The position numbers were made by a program, and so were the translations under genes. DNA of 64,000 nt from Cryptomeria japonica (Eukaryota > Streptophyta > Pinopsida > Cupressales > Cupressaceae): the NCBI RefSeq assembly GCF_030272615.1, contig NC_081407.1, positions 98,439,897 to 98,503,896 of the forward strand, written 5' to 3'. Positions 24,901 to 35,395 of the stretch are shown here, piece by piece. Numbering within the stretch: the first letter of the stretch is position 1; each line of letters starts with the position of its first letter. Below the pieces are notes generated by a model that saw only the letters and a list, made by a program, of their open reading frames with translations, ran no database searches and was not told the DNA's origin.

Positions 24901-25388
24901 ACTACTTCCTTAGTGATTTTATGAATGGAGTCAAGCCAAAAGAATTCACCATGAACTCTACTAAGTACAATCCTTACAACTTCCTTAAAAAATTCTAGGA
25001 TGTCAAGGATTTCCACAAATCCTAGGGTCTCAATAACCTTATGTTCGGGTTTCACAACTCCACTATCATCACATATAATATTTTTGTACATTTTCATGAT
25101 TTCCTCAAAACCTTATTTCTCAACGTTGCAATGTATGTAAATTCTAGGGTCTTCTGCATATGCAACTCCTTTAGGGATTTTTGAAAATGCTCCTAGGGTA
25201 TCACCTTGTTTCACTACCTGGGCGATAATTTTAAAAACTATCCTAGGGCATTTAACCACTTCTATAACAGTAGGGTTTGCAATGAATTCTGGAATAGAGG
25301 AGGAAGTCATTGATAAATACCTTAATCTGCCTGATAGGTTTTGATGCTTGAAAGATCTTGCTTCACTTCTCGCTAAGGATGCCTTCAA
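21926..25388 (-). pseudogene. NA1 long ORF of unknown function (ORF2)
   Basis: About 1150 codons in the place where pol is expected, broken by a few stops (for example 25113 and 24336) and one frameshift at an A7 run near 23690. Order from the N end: a globular region of about 350 residues with FFWLDSIHKIT, LLGYKTTHANRLNS and FRFGNLLVCLMLYFTKEVP; a basic stretch RVDRKRKPSS ... PKKARKK (about 23890-23975) that looks like a bipartite nuclear localisation signal; a short helical unit (DDLASDLYRRLDAKRLAIM); a linker rich in Pro, Thr, Glu and Lys; and a C-terminal helical/coiled-coil domain of 264 residues (21926-22720, ATG start), with a Glu/Lys heptad-like core. No RT, integrase, protease or transmembrane segment is visible. 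I do not recognise the family; a plant mobile-domain-like protein is possible. The 5' frame begins with TTG, so the real start is unknown. Confidence 0.75.
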
Positions 25389-25707
25389 TCGGGTTTTTCA
25401 CGCTCTTAGGAAATTTGAATGCTCGATGAATGAAAAAGAGGGAAAAACACTAATTTATAATGTCTTTTCCTTCAACAACCACAATAAATGCCTGTCGGTT
25501 AAGTGAAACTTAACACATCTGCCGGTAAAGAAGAAGTTCATCTTCTTACCATCAACCGAGGTTAAACTTGCATGATTTTCAACTTGTTGTCATACCCCCA
25601 AAAGGTTTTAGTTCAGTTGGATGAATAATCTCTTGTCGGTGGAGTAATACTCTATTCTACCGATGAAGGAATAGTCTCATCAACATTCAATCTCTCTTTC
25701 TGATCCA

Positions 25708-26739
25708 TTATTTTGAAAATTCTTGCTTTACTTCATCTATCTTCTCTTTACCTTTCAAACTGGGTCCTTTATTATTTGTTGGTGATGCCTTACTTCTATA
25801 AAATTTTGCAATATGTCTAATCTTGTTACAAGCATAACAAGTCACGTTGTTCTTCTGAATAGCCTTCTCATAGCCTATGTCGGTATGTGTTCTGCATTGA
25901 TTAGATAAATGTCCAAATCTTCCACAAACATAACATCTTACATTCATTCTGCAGTTTTTTGAATTATGACCAATTTTGTTACATTTGGAACATTGACCGG
26001 TGGGTGCATTGGTGTTCTGATTGTTTCTAGATCTACATTGATTTTCTCTATGACCATACTTGTTACAATTAAAGCATTTCTCATTAAATTTGTAAGCATT
26101 AGGTTGTCTTACTAGTTTACTGTGATCATGATTGTTTGCAGTACCGAAGCTTTCACCAACTTCAAATCCAAGTCCATTAGTGTCTCCATTAGGTTTCTAA
26201 TTTTTTAGCATATTATCAAGTTCTTCTGAACTTTTCTTGAATTTCTCTTTGGGTTGATTTGCAATAGCCAACTCATTTTCCAAGATTCCCTTCTGTCTCA
26301 TAAGTTTAGTTTTATCATTTTGTATGTGCATCCAACCTGTCTTTTCATGACTGAGACTTACATTTTCATTTCCAACATGAATGAGTCTCCTATTCAAGTC
26401 ATCTTCATTCTTCTTTTTGTCTTCAATGTCTTTACAAAATCTCATAGTCATATCTTGCATTTCATTCCTCATAGCACTATTTTCTTGCCTCAACTTGTTC
26501 ACAAGATCATTAAGAGTTTCCTTTTCATCATCATCACTCTGCATCTTTTCATAAAGTTCTCTTCTTTTGTTTCTAGCAATAGTGACATTTTCTTGAAGTC
26601 TTTGAATGAATTCTTGTGCAGTCCTCAGATCATCTTCAAGTTTGATATTATTCAACTTTTCTGCATCAAAGTTTACAAGAGTTGCTTCCAATTTCTTTCT
26701 CAAATTTTCCATCTGTACTGGTGTCAGAATATCCCCCAA
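25708..26739 (-). pseudogene. gag: NA1 gag-like ORF1: coiled coil plus four zinc knuckles
   Basis: Begins about 45 bp after the 5' LTR; the open frame starts with TTG, so an ATG has been lost or lies elsewhere. Residues 1-180 are almost wholly helical and charged (heptad-like, for example LRKKLEATLVNFDAEKLNN), ending SSEELDNMLKN and a stop at 26197. The frame continues GDTNGLGFE into four tandem CX2CX4HX4C fingers at 26076-26035, 25992-25951, 25935-25894 and 25839-25798. The first three are intact; in the fourth the last Cys is Tyr. Such fingers bind nucleic acid in gag nucleocapsids. A classical copia capsid domain is not seen. Confidence 0.8.
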
Positions 26740-26767
26740 GCTATTAGGCTTTTGAAAATAGAGGACT

Positions 26768-26781
26768 AGGCTTTGATACCA
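26768..26781 (-). promoter_or_regulatory. NA1 primer-binding site (tRNA-iMet)
   Basis: On the minus strand TGGTATCAAAGCCT lies two bases inside the 5' LTR, matching the 3' end of initiator methionine tRNA as in most plant copia elements. Confidence 0.9.
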
Positions 26782-26783
26782 AT

Positions 26784-27556
26784 TGTTAGGATTGATGATA
26801 GTCCCAAAGATACTGAGAGGGGGGAGGGTGAATTAGTATCTAACTGGTTAACAGATTTTCTGATCTTATTAATTATTTTGCATTCCAAAACAATGTAGTG
26901 GTAAACAAGAATTAATGCAGTAAATATGAACAATAAAGACAACATAGAAAGCGCACCATAGCACAAGATTTTTGGTGAGGAAACACGATGTGGGAAAAAC
27001 CTCGGTGGGATTTGTGACCCACAATATTCACTCATTGGACAATGAATGGATATTACTTACAATAATGTGCCTGCACATGCAGAAAGGCCAACTGCCTAGA
27101 GCTCACTGCTCAAATACAAAAGGAAGTCTCACTGACTTACAAAATGGATTATGAGAATCCAATATAATGTACTACTGCAAAAGCATATGCTATGCCAGCT
27201 TTATTACCGGTTTAAGCTCTTACAATAACCATAAACCCTTATACAAAATCTACCTTGCTATTCTCTCTACATATCCATCATGTCTATCCTCTATCATATA
27301 TATGTACCTAAATGATCTACAAGATCTCATACTTATATATGAGTCTTATTACAATATGTCATGTCGGCTTACAAAAAGATATTACAATTAAATACCAAAT
27401 ACAATAATCAAAATCCTGTCGGCTAGGGTGTCAGTGAACTATCTACCAGTGTAGAGTCTGTCGGTCCCGGTGTCGGCGCCATAAGATTGCAAGGTTGCCA
27501 TCAATGACAACACCTTCAATCACCTTTAGCTACCATTAGAGTGTGCAATGCCAACA
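26784..27556 (-). repeat. NA1 5' LTR
   Basis: 773 bp, TGTTAGGATTGATGATAG ... GCCAACA on the plus strand. It aligns with the split left LTR along its whole length with mostly transitions and small gaps. A palindrome of the form TTGnCATnnATGnCAA lies near its right end, about 27494-27510. ATAAA follows at 27557-27561. Confidence 0.93.
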
Positions 27557-27561
27557 ATAAA

Positions 27562-28115
27562 CCCATCAATCCTGACCCTTGTTGAGATTACTCAATCTCA
27601 ACCATCCATTGCTCCATTTTACCTATAAATAGAGCTCTCATTTCTCATTTTCAATCATCTATCATCTAGCTATAATCCAAAAATCTCGTATGCATCTAAT
27701 TTATAGTGAAATTTAAGAGAGCATTTTAGGAGCCATCTAATTTACATTGTTATTTTGGTTAAAATCAATATAGCTTAATTAGGTGCTTTCTCATATCTCG
27801 TTTGCTTGCATTTGCATAATCTTTTCAATCATTTTCATAAATCTTGAATCTCCATAAGACATCCATAATAGTGCAAAAATCTACCGAGAGATACACTCAT
27901 GTGGAACTTGGAGAGGAGAGGATCAAGGGAGGAGCAGCTATGAGCATTTTGGAGAGCATCTAGGAGGGTTTAGTGTCTTTCCTTCATCTTTGTAATCTTT
28001 CTATAGCATGTTTGATATCTCTCTTGATATGCTTTCTTAGGATTGTAGTTTCATTTATATTTCATTTTTTATTAAACATTAACATCATTAACGTGTGTTC
28101 TTGTGTCTCCTAACA
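27562..28115 (+). repeat. Tat 3' LTR, second part
   Basis: Continuation of the LTR beyond the nested element. A good TATA box (CTATAAATAGAGCTC, about 27622-27636) is followed by a pyrimidine-rich stretch typical of a plant transcription start. The probable end is CCTAACA at 28109-28115. The two parts together give an LTR near 1.5 kb. Confidence 0.55.
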
Positions 28116-28135
28116 ATCCTTTTTGTAGTGCATCA

Positions 28136-29780
28136 GTTATAACAAGAGATTACAGAGAATTGTGGAGAGTGCTAATGTCAAAATAGATGAGCTGAACAGA
28201 AGTCAAATTAGAGTTTATGAGAAGGAAGCAGAAGTGGAAATGATTATATCTAAACCGGTAGCACCTTTACCAAAATAGAGTGTTGAATATTGGTTGAAAG
28301 CTATGGAAGAAGAATTAGATCAGATTGAGAAAAATAACACATGGACTTTGGTTCCCCGACCTAAAAATAAAAATGTTATTGGAACTAAATGGGTTCTTAG
28401 GAACAAATTGAATGAGGATGGTCAAGTTATAAGAAATAAGGCTAGATTGGTTTGTAAAGGATATTCTCAGAAGGAAGGAATTGATTATGGAGAGACTTTT
28501 GCACCTGTAGCTAGGATTGAAGCTGTAAGATTATTTCTTGCCTATGCTGCTTATAAAAACTACAAGGTTTACGAAATGGATGTTAAATGTGCATTTGAGA
28601 TCTTGACGAGGAAGTTTATATTGAGCAACTTGGTGGTTTTTCACTATCAGATGATACAAATATGGTTTGCAGGTTAAGGAAAGCTTTATATGCATTGAAA
28701 CAAGCACCTAGAGCTTGGTATGCAAGGTTGGATAAATATATTTTGAAGCTTGGTTTTACTAAGGGTAGTGCTGACAATAATTTATATTATAAGATCACTG
28801 ATGATGATATACTGATTATTGAAGTATTTGTTGATGACATTATTTTTGGAGGTGAAGATAAGTTGTGCATAGAAATTTCTAAGAATATGGAAAAAGAATT
28901 TGAGATGTCTATGATTGGAGAGAAGAAATTTTTTGTAGGTTTGCAGATTACTCAGACTGACAAAGGTATTTTCATTTGTCAAACTAAGTATGCTAAGAAA
29001 TTGTTGAAGAAATTTGGTATGGGAGATTCTAAATCGGTAAGTACTCCTATGGTTACAAGTGAGAAATTGACAAGAAAAGATGTTTCTGCACCCGTAAATC
29101 CTACAAGATACAAATCTATGATTGGAGGTCTACTTTATTTGACTCATACTAGGCCTGACATTATGAATGTTGTTTGTATTGTTTCAAGATTTCAGAGTGA
29201 TCCTAGACAAAATCATGAGATTATGGTGAAAAATATTTTTAGATACTTACAAGGTACATTAGAATATGGTTTGTGGTACCCTAAGGATGATAACTTTAAT
29301 TTATGTGCATATACAGATGCTGATTGCACTGGAGATGTTGATGACCGGAAAAGTACTTTTGGTGGAGCTTCCTTTCTTGGAAAGAGGTTGGTTTCATGGA
29401 TTAGAAAGAAATAATCATGTACTTCTTTATCTACTATTGAAGTTGAGTATGTTGATGTTGCTACTAACTGTACACAGGTTATATGGATGAAGCAAATGTT
29501 GAAGGATATAAAGGTGGATTGTGATGCACCAATAGTTATTCACTGTGATAACTCTGTAACTATTGATATATCAAAGAATCCAATATTTCATTCTAAGACA
29601 AAGAACATATCTATCAAGTACAACTTTTTAAAGGAAAAAGTGGAAGAAAATGAAGTTAGACTGGTTTATGTGAACATTAAAGAGAAGATTGCAGATATTT
29701 TCACTAAACCTTTGCCCAAGGAATCGTTTGAGTACCTGAGAGATAGATCAAGAGTTTCTGTCCCTCCGATAGAGACTTGA
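28136..29780 (+). pseudogene. pol: C2 reverse transcriptase and RNase H remnant
   Basis: The RT begins [19 protein letters not shown] and reads [15 protein letters not shown] and [21 protein letters not shown] small deletion after DVKCAF near 28596 shifts the frame; C1 has extra bases there. The second part carries KALYALKQAPRAWYARL, the catalytic FVDD at 28827-28838 and TRPDIMNVVCIVSRF. RNase H has DADCTGDVDDRKST, a stop at 29412 and CDNSVTIDISKN, ending VPPIET and TGA at 29778-29780. Only the deletion and few stops break it, so it is younger or less decayed than C1. Confidence 0.9.
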
Positions 29781-29860
29781 TTGATGTAGTTTGGCATCAG
29801 TCCAGTATTTATTATCAGAGATACTATTCATTCTAACACTGATGTGGGTATGCTACTACT

Positions 29861-30176
29861 CAGGGGGAGTAGTCAGCTTTGTGGTTCAGTGGTTTATGTT
29901 TTTGCTTTGATATTTTTGTCAAATTTATGGCATTGATGTCAAAGGGGGAGTGATTTATGTGAAAAAGGAAGTAAAAAAGAAAAGGAAAAATGGAGAAATT
30001 CAGAGCTTTACAGAGATATTATTCATAGGGGGAGTTTGGTCTTTGTTTCAGAACCTCATTGCTACATTTGTTTGCGGGTGATTGTTGGTTGTCTTCCATT
30101 GGGGGAGACTTGTTTAGCATTTCCTGGTACTTAGATGTTTTTCACATCTAGTGTCGCCATCAATGCCAAAGGGGGA
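29861..30176 (+). promoter_or_regulatory. C2 polypurine-tract array
   Basis: Five G-rich tracts occur at about 29861-29869, 29941-29951, 30028-30034, 30101-30107 and 30168-30176. The last abuts the LTR. The second follows TTGATGTC and the last follows CATCAATGCC, as in C1 and C3. Confidence 0.75.
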
Positions 30177-30178
30177 TA

Positions 30179-31413
30179 TGGTTAGCCATTTGGTGGAATT
30201 GATTATGTTTTGCATTGATGCCAACACTAGTTGTTTAGATACTTTACCGACACCCTTTTGGTCCCGGTAGGTTGAGTGGTTTCTTGTTGATTTGGATCCA
30301 GCATGATCTGGTAGGATCTGATATGATTTGGTGATGGAATTGGCTTGTTCATGATACTCATTCTCATATTCAGTCAATTAGTTTTGATCTAGTGATCGGA
30401 TGTTATCTTGTTTTCTTAGAAGTTTGGTTTTTGGTTTCGATGAGGGTTTCACCGGCAGAGATTTTGATGAAAATCTTTGATGAATTGCATAAGTGGTGTT
30501 GGTGCAACTTCTGGTGGAGTTTCAAGATGTTGTTTGTGATCATGTTCAAGACTTTATGGATTGAGATCATTGTTGTAGCGTGTGGACCTATACTGGGTCC
30601 CGGTTGATCTAGGTTATGGACTGACTTTAATGCAGCGTGTGGATTGGACCTATTGATACATTTTCGGGATGTCTTATGTGTTGGATAATTTTTTTTGGTC
30701 TAAGGCCGACATGGTTTGCAATTATGTAATTGGTTTATTATCTGGTGGCTGACCTAATTGTTTATGGTCGAGGGTTTGTATATATAGATGTAAGATCTCA
30801 TTGTAGATCATCATGGTTATGTTAGAGTTCATGGTCAAGGGATGTAATGTGTGAATAATGTAATATCATTCAAGCAGAGGATTTGGTCGATCATTGGAGA
30901 TCGTATTGGGTTTATGTAAGAGGATTTAATCCTCTGGTATTGAGCTTAACCGGAACTGTACTCAGGCATAGGAGATGCTATCTTTACAATTCAACACTTC
31001 TCTAGATTGTAGTCTAGATTTCTATGTAGTAATTGAGACTTCTTTTGTGATAAGCAGTGTGCTCTAGGATGTTGGCCTTCCTGCAAGTGCGTGCCCCTCA
31101 ATTATAATTCACATACTTACTGCAGAAGTATTGTCTGACTGTAGGTAGGCTTCCCACTGTGGTTTTTTCCTTTACCAGGTTTTCCATGTACAAATCTTGG
31201 TGTCATGTGGATGGTATTTATTTTATGATTATTGTTTATGCTTAATTGGTTTAACTACTATTCCGGTATTTGGTTTAAGCATTCTAGTATTAATATTTTG
31301 GGTTCTGGTATTAAAGTTTTAATTGATAATGGTTTCGATAATATGTGACAACTGATTCACCCCCCCCCCCCCCCCCCTCTCAGTTGTCTTCTGGTTATTT
31401 GAATTGTCTAACA
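30179..31413 (+). repeat. C2 3' LTR
   Basis: 1235 bp, TGGTTAGCC ... TGTCTAACA. A TATATATA box lies at about 30779-30786 followed by GATGTAAGATC, as in the C1 family. The C-run near the end is expanded to 18 cytosines (31360-31377). Shared blocks include GTGCTCTAGG and GGCTTCCCACTGTGG. Confidence 0.85.
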
Positions 31414-31534
31414 CATACCTAGTTATCACATGATTCCAGCATTGTGAACCCATTCCTTTAATGTATATCTCCATCCGATCACTCCATATCTGGTAGTTGT
31501 CCTTGGTAAACTTGGGACCCTCCTTCTTCATCAT
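31414..31534 (-). pseudogene. gag: Start of copia gag, minus strand
   Basis: The minus-strand frame from ATG at 31534 reads FTKDNYQIWSDRMEIYIKG, typical of the N end of copia gag (UBN2/DUF4219-like). It is cut at 31413 by the right end of C2 after about 40 codons. The rest of the element should lie left of C2 but is not found in the window. Confidence 0.8.
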
Positions 31535-31590
31535 CTTTCACAAAATATTTACCTCAAGTTGTTAGGCTTTCTGTACATAAAGGACCAAAG

Positions 31591-31602
31591 ATCTGATACC
31601 AA
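31591..31602 (-). promoter_or_regulatory. Primer-binding site of minus-strand copia
   Basis: On the minus strand TTGGTATCAGAT follows the LTR end, matching initiator tRNA-Met complement as in the other copia elements. Confidence 0.8.
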
Positions 31603-31603
31603 T

Positions 31604-33063
31604 TGATAAAGCTAGAGGATCTGGTTAATATTGAGAGGGGGTGAATCAATATTAACAAAAACTAAAACTTTCAAAACCAAATCAGACTTTTTTCAGATCT
31701 AGAAACATTCAACACTTAAACCAAATCTTCATGATAGATTTCCTTATCAGATCTAGATAATCATTTCCTTTTATGTAAACTTATTGATCAGGTCAATCAT
31801 CAATTCAATATTAGATCAAAAAACATAGTTACCAACTTTTTAACTGATCAAAATTCTTTATCAATCATATAATCATCAATACCGGTAATCACTTTAAGAT
31901 CTCTGATAAACAAATATAAACTATCTTTATCAGTTAATAGAAATAAAACATGAACATCTTCAGAAAAGCATACCACACATGAACACCATGTTTTTCACGT
32001 GGAAATGCAAATAGGGAAAAACCATGGTGGGAATTGGTACCCACAAATATTTTGCACTCTTTTGGAATATGCCCTGTTAGGAGCCAAGCCCGGTTAGAAG
32101 ATTACAATGATGCCCTATTAGAAGTCACTCGGTTAAGCGATTTACCTTAGCCTTGTTAGAAGCTTTGATCTGTTAGGATCAATTTTGCAAGAGGATTTGG
32201 AACTCAGATATTGAGTCACCCTGTTAGGGGATTTTACAATGTGAGGCCTATTAGAATCTACTCAGTTAAGGGATTTTAGTTGTTGTAATTATTAGAGAAC
32301 AATGAATGATCTATGTATAGCACTCTACTGCTTGCTTGATCAGATCCAATTAAGTTCTAAGTCTACATCTCTCTAACAGATCTTCTCACACACTCTGGTT
32401 CAGTTTCTCACACTCCTCAAAATCACCGACACTTCAAAACATCAACCTTGCCGACATAAATAACTTTTACAACTAGATCGACATCAAAACCCTAAGACTT
32501 AGTACATAGATCTTCATAGATCTTTACAATTCATGACATATCATCATAGGAATCATTACAATCAATTACAAATCAACATCAGTCATTGAATAATCATAAA
32601 TCATCATAGTAAGTCGATCTAATACAAAGTCAAACCCTTAACACATTCTGGTAAGCACCTTGCACATTCCCAAGAAATTCATTCTCTAAACGCACCAAAT
32701 CATTACCGGTCCTTAAACCCTACTTAAACCCTGGCAAAACTTCATCAGAAATTCAAAACATCCCTTCTGATAATCAACATAGGATGCAGTTCGAGTCACA
32801 TAGTCAAATCCATCATAAAATCTTATGTATCAAACCACAAGTCACCAACAATCGCCAATCACCCGATTCCATCAAAACTTATCTCTTTACCGATTAAGGT
32901 CCTAATCTGTAGTCTTGCCGGTAAACTTTGTCAAATTGTCAAACTCTTACTCCGGTAGACCAAATCACTTAGCCAACAAGTCAATCACCAAAAACCAACT
33001 GTAAACATCATTAAACATCAGTTGAAATTGGTTGACATCAATGACAATATAAATAATTGATCA
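31604..33063 (-). repeat. 5' LTR of the minus-strand copia
   Basis: Plus-strand left end TGATAAAGC, right end TTGATCA, about 1460 bp. It contains GAGAGGGGGTGAATC near the left end and GGTTGACATCAATGACAA (33041-33057) near the right end, both standard marks of copia LTRs in this window. The many AGCCCGGTTAG/CTGTTAGG steps around 32070-32260 form a loose internal repeat. The right boundary is inferred from TG...CA ends. Confidence 0.7.
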
Positions 33064-34490
33064 TGTCATCTTCCTCTACGGGCATAGTCATCCACCATCA
33101 TCTCATCTTCTTCAGTTATGCCAAACATGCCAACAAAGGTCTCACCCAAACCTTCCTTTGCTGGTATGCGCAAATTTTCTCGTGTGGCCATATTTTTTGC
33201 CCAACCCTCCAAGGGGTTTGTCCTCTTCCCTATGCCAAGTCCTCTCCCATGGTGGTTTATGGACAAGATGTTGTGGACAACATTGGGTTCTATTAATGTT
33301 GTTCTTTGGTGTGTAGGTTCTATAGGTTTTGGCCTTCTCTACCAAACCTCCATTGTTGGGTGAGTGACTCCTAGAAACCTTTGGTTGCTCATAATATTGA
33401 GCTATTTCCTTGTGCTAAAGTATTTTTCATTGCTTCCTTTACATCTTCAGTTGATAAAGATCTAGTTTTGGAAAAGTTGTGGGCTTGGGGAGTTCACCCT
33501 CTCTTGGTTAATTCTTGGACATCTTCTTTTAACCCTCTCACTGAACCACTTAATGTGTGTTCAGTTTGGGTTCACCTTCCAAATCTTCCCCTTCATTTCT
33601 CGGAGCATTCTTGCTACGAGGCCATTGGTAACTCTATTGGTCATTTCTTGAAGGTTGAAGATGCCATGTCCTCAATGGGCTACTCCACCTTTTCTTGCAT
33701 CTTATTCAATATTGATATCTCTTCACCTCTCCAAAGAGATGTGGTTCTCATGGTTGGGGATAGGCCTTGGACACAACTGTTGGATTTTGAGGGCCTCCCT
33801 TTTAGTTGTCAAAAATGCTTCTCTATAGGTCATTTAGCTTCGGATTTCTCTATTTCGATCACAAAGGTGCTACTACTTGGTGGAAGGATGATACAACTGA
33901 TCACTTGACTATTTATGTTGTTGATGTTGATTCAATTGGCTCCTCCCAGGAGGATGATATCTCTCGGGATGAAGTGTCTATTGATGTTGTTGTGGTTAGA
34001 ACTGGGGTGGCTTCTCCCATCCTTTCCCTCAACTCCTATCACCCCTATCTTATCACTCTACTTTACTCCTACTGAATCTACTCCTGATGCTATTCATCTG
34101 CAATAGCCTATTACTATTCTACAGTAGTCGGCTACTGCTCTACAACAACACTCTGGTAGCACTATTGATTTTAACCTTGCAGAGTCTTTACTGCTTAATC
34201 TCTCTCTTGATGGTCCTAATGAGATTATCACCTGGATTGTGGTTTGTCATATGCAAAAGGGGAAGTGCCCCCCCTCCCTCAAACCCCTCCTTGTCAAGGC
34301 TCGGGTGTCCCCACCCCTCCTTGAGTTGGGTTTGGGTTGTTTTGGTTTGACAGGTTTCCTTTTCGCTTGTTCGACCTTGTTTTTTTTGGGACTTGCTCCC
34401 ATGTTTTGTTGTTCTCTCACTGTTTGCAGGTTATTGTATTATGGGTCAACACCCTTGTTTTTGTTTCTTTCTTAATCAAAACAATATATA
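33064..34490 (+). pseudogene. LINE ORF1-like (DUF4283/zinc knuckle) remnant
   Basis: The frame 33381-33908 reads VFFIASFTSSVDKD, SVWVHLPNLPLHF, SCYEAIGNSIGHFLKVEDAM and LLDFEGLPFSCQKCFSIGHLA. This is the DUF4283 plus CCHC pattern of plant L1-type LINE ORF1 proteins, which bind RNA. The zinc knuckle is incomplete (C-x2-C-x4-H, last Cys absent). After the acidic C-terminal part (IITWIVVCHMQKGK near 34225) the sequence passes directly into a T-rich tail at 34360-34490. No endonuclease or RT is present, so ORF2 was deleted or never copied. Confidence 0.7.
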
Positions 34491-34550
34491 TAGAAAGAAA
34501 TATTTTTTCATGATTACATGCCTACAAAATATTAGAATTCTTTAAACATG

Positions 34551-35395
34551 TTGTTAATAAGAAAGGTGTCTCAACCTTGCATCCTAATGATAACAATACA
34601 AAAATATAGTTTTAGGGCTATAAAACAAAAAAAAACTCAATTTCTAAGATACAGAGGTCATATTTTTCCAAAATTTATAGATGATCCACCATTGGTTACT
34701 TAATTATAAAAAATATAGATCTCTTTGGGGTTTGCAATTAAAAAAAATGCTTAATAGGCTTTCTAAATCATAAGTTATGGTCTTTATAAGTTCAACCTCC
34801 CACATTGGAAATGTAAGAACATCTATCACATATAAGAGAGCTACAAGAGGGAGTTACACTTGTTGACCATCTTATAACACATCCTATGAAATATAATAAT
34901 ACATATTTAAATGGGTATAATAAAGCCAAAGTAGAGTATCCAATTTAACGAGTGCATTATGATGAACTTATGGTAGGTTGTATGAATATATTATTTTTAG
35001 CTTGTGGGATCATCTTGGGATTTGGGTGCCACATTTTTGGTAGATTTACCTCACAGTTACCAAATTATTATTTGATTATTTCACGTATTGTTTCCCTATT
35101 TATTTTTTTCTTGATATGACGGTTTCATAATGAGTTTTGCTGGTATTGTTATGTTGATACAATCACTTTAGATCTCCTGTTGGTGATACTCCTATAAAGG
35201 CTTAGAATATACAAATGTATTGTAACCTTCAACTATTGAATAATAGATTGAGTTACTTTGGAGTGGGATTTTTCTCCTAAAATGATTTTCCCACATATAT
35301 CATTGTGTTTTGGTGTACAACTTTTATGTAGATTAGTATGGCAAGCATGTTAAGAAATTTTGCTTCCTTTCATGCATCAATACTAGATTCTAAAC
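34551..35395 (+). repeat. LTR-like repeat, family D, plus orientation
   Basis: Begins TGTTAATAAG and GGTGTCTCAACCTTGCATC. It reads as the reverse complement of the family-D sequence at 38309-39180 and 48683-49197: shared blocks include AACACATCCTATGA near 34876 and ATATCATTGTGTTTTGGTGTA near 35297. The right end is approximate. It looks like an old copia LTR. Confidence 0.55.

Larger units (their letters stand above)
16940..27556 (-). mobile_element. Pol-less LTR retrotransposon with copia-type ends (NA1)
   Basis: Complete minus-strand element. The right (5') LTR is 26784-27556 and the left (3') LTR is 16940-21721, interrupted by a gypsy solo LTR. The primer site complementary to initiator tRNA-Met is at 26768-26781 and the polypurine tract at 21722-21733. 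A perfect 5-bp target duplication ATAAA lies at 16935-16939 and 27557-27561. The 5.06-kb interior has no protease, integrase, RT or RNase H. It encodes a coiled-coil/zinc-knuckle protein and a long unknown ORF. It must have moved using enzymes from another element, probably a related copia. Confidence 0.9.
5416..28115 (+). mobile_element. Ty3/gypsy Tat-type retrotransposon, interrupted by nested elements
   Basis: Gag, protease, RT, RNase H, a second RNase H and integrase occur in that order on the plus strand, so it is Ty3/gypsy. The duplicated RNase H and the CEFH...GHKTSNC finger are hallmarks of the Tat lineage. Coding ends near 13847, a 2.1-kb noncoding stretch follows, and the 3' LTR (16003-16939 plus 27562-28115) is split by the minus-strand element at 16940-27556. 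No 5' LTR is seen, so the copy is either 5'-truncated or continues left of C1. Many stops and frameshifts indicate an old insertion. Confidence 0.82.
28136..31413 (+). mobile_element. Ty1/copia element C2, 5'-truncated
   Basis: Similarity to C1 begins abruptly near 28136, at the part of pol that matches C1 position about 2150 (AACAAGAGATTACAG), so the 5' LTR, gag and most of integrase are missing. RT, RNase H, a 3' UTR with G-tracts and the 3' LTR (30179-31413) remain. The right end abuts the gag of a minus-strand copia, into which it probably inserted. The left junction lies just after the end of the Tat LTR. Confidence 0.88.
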
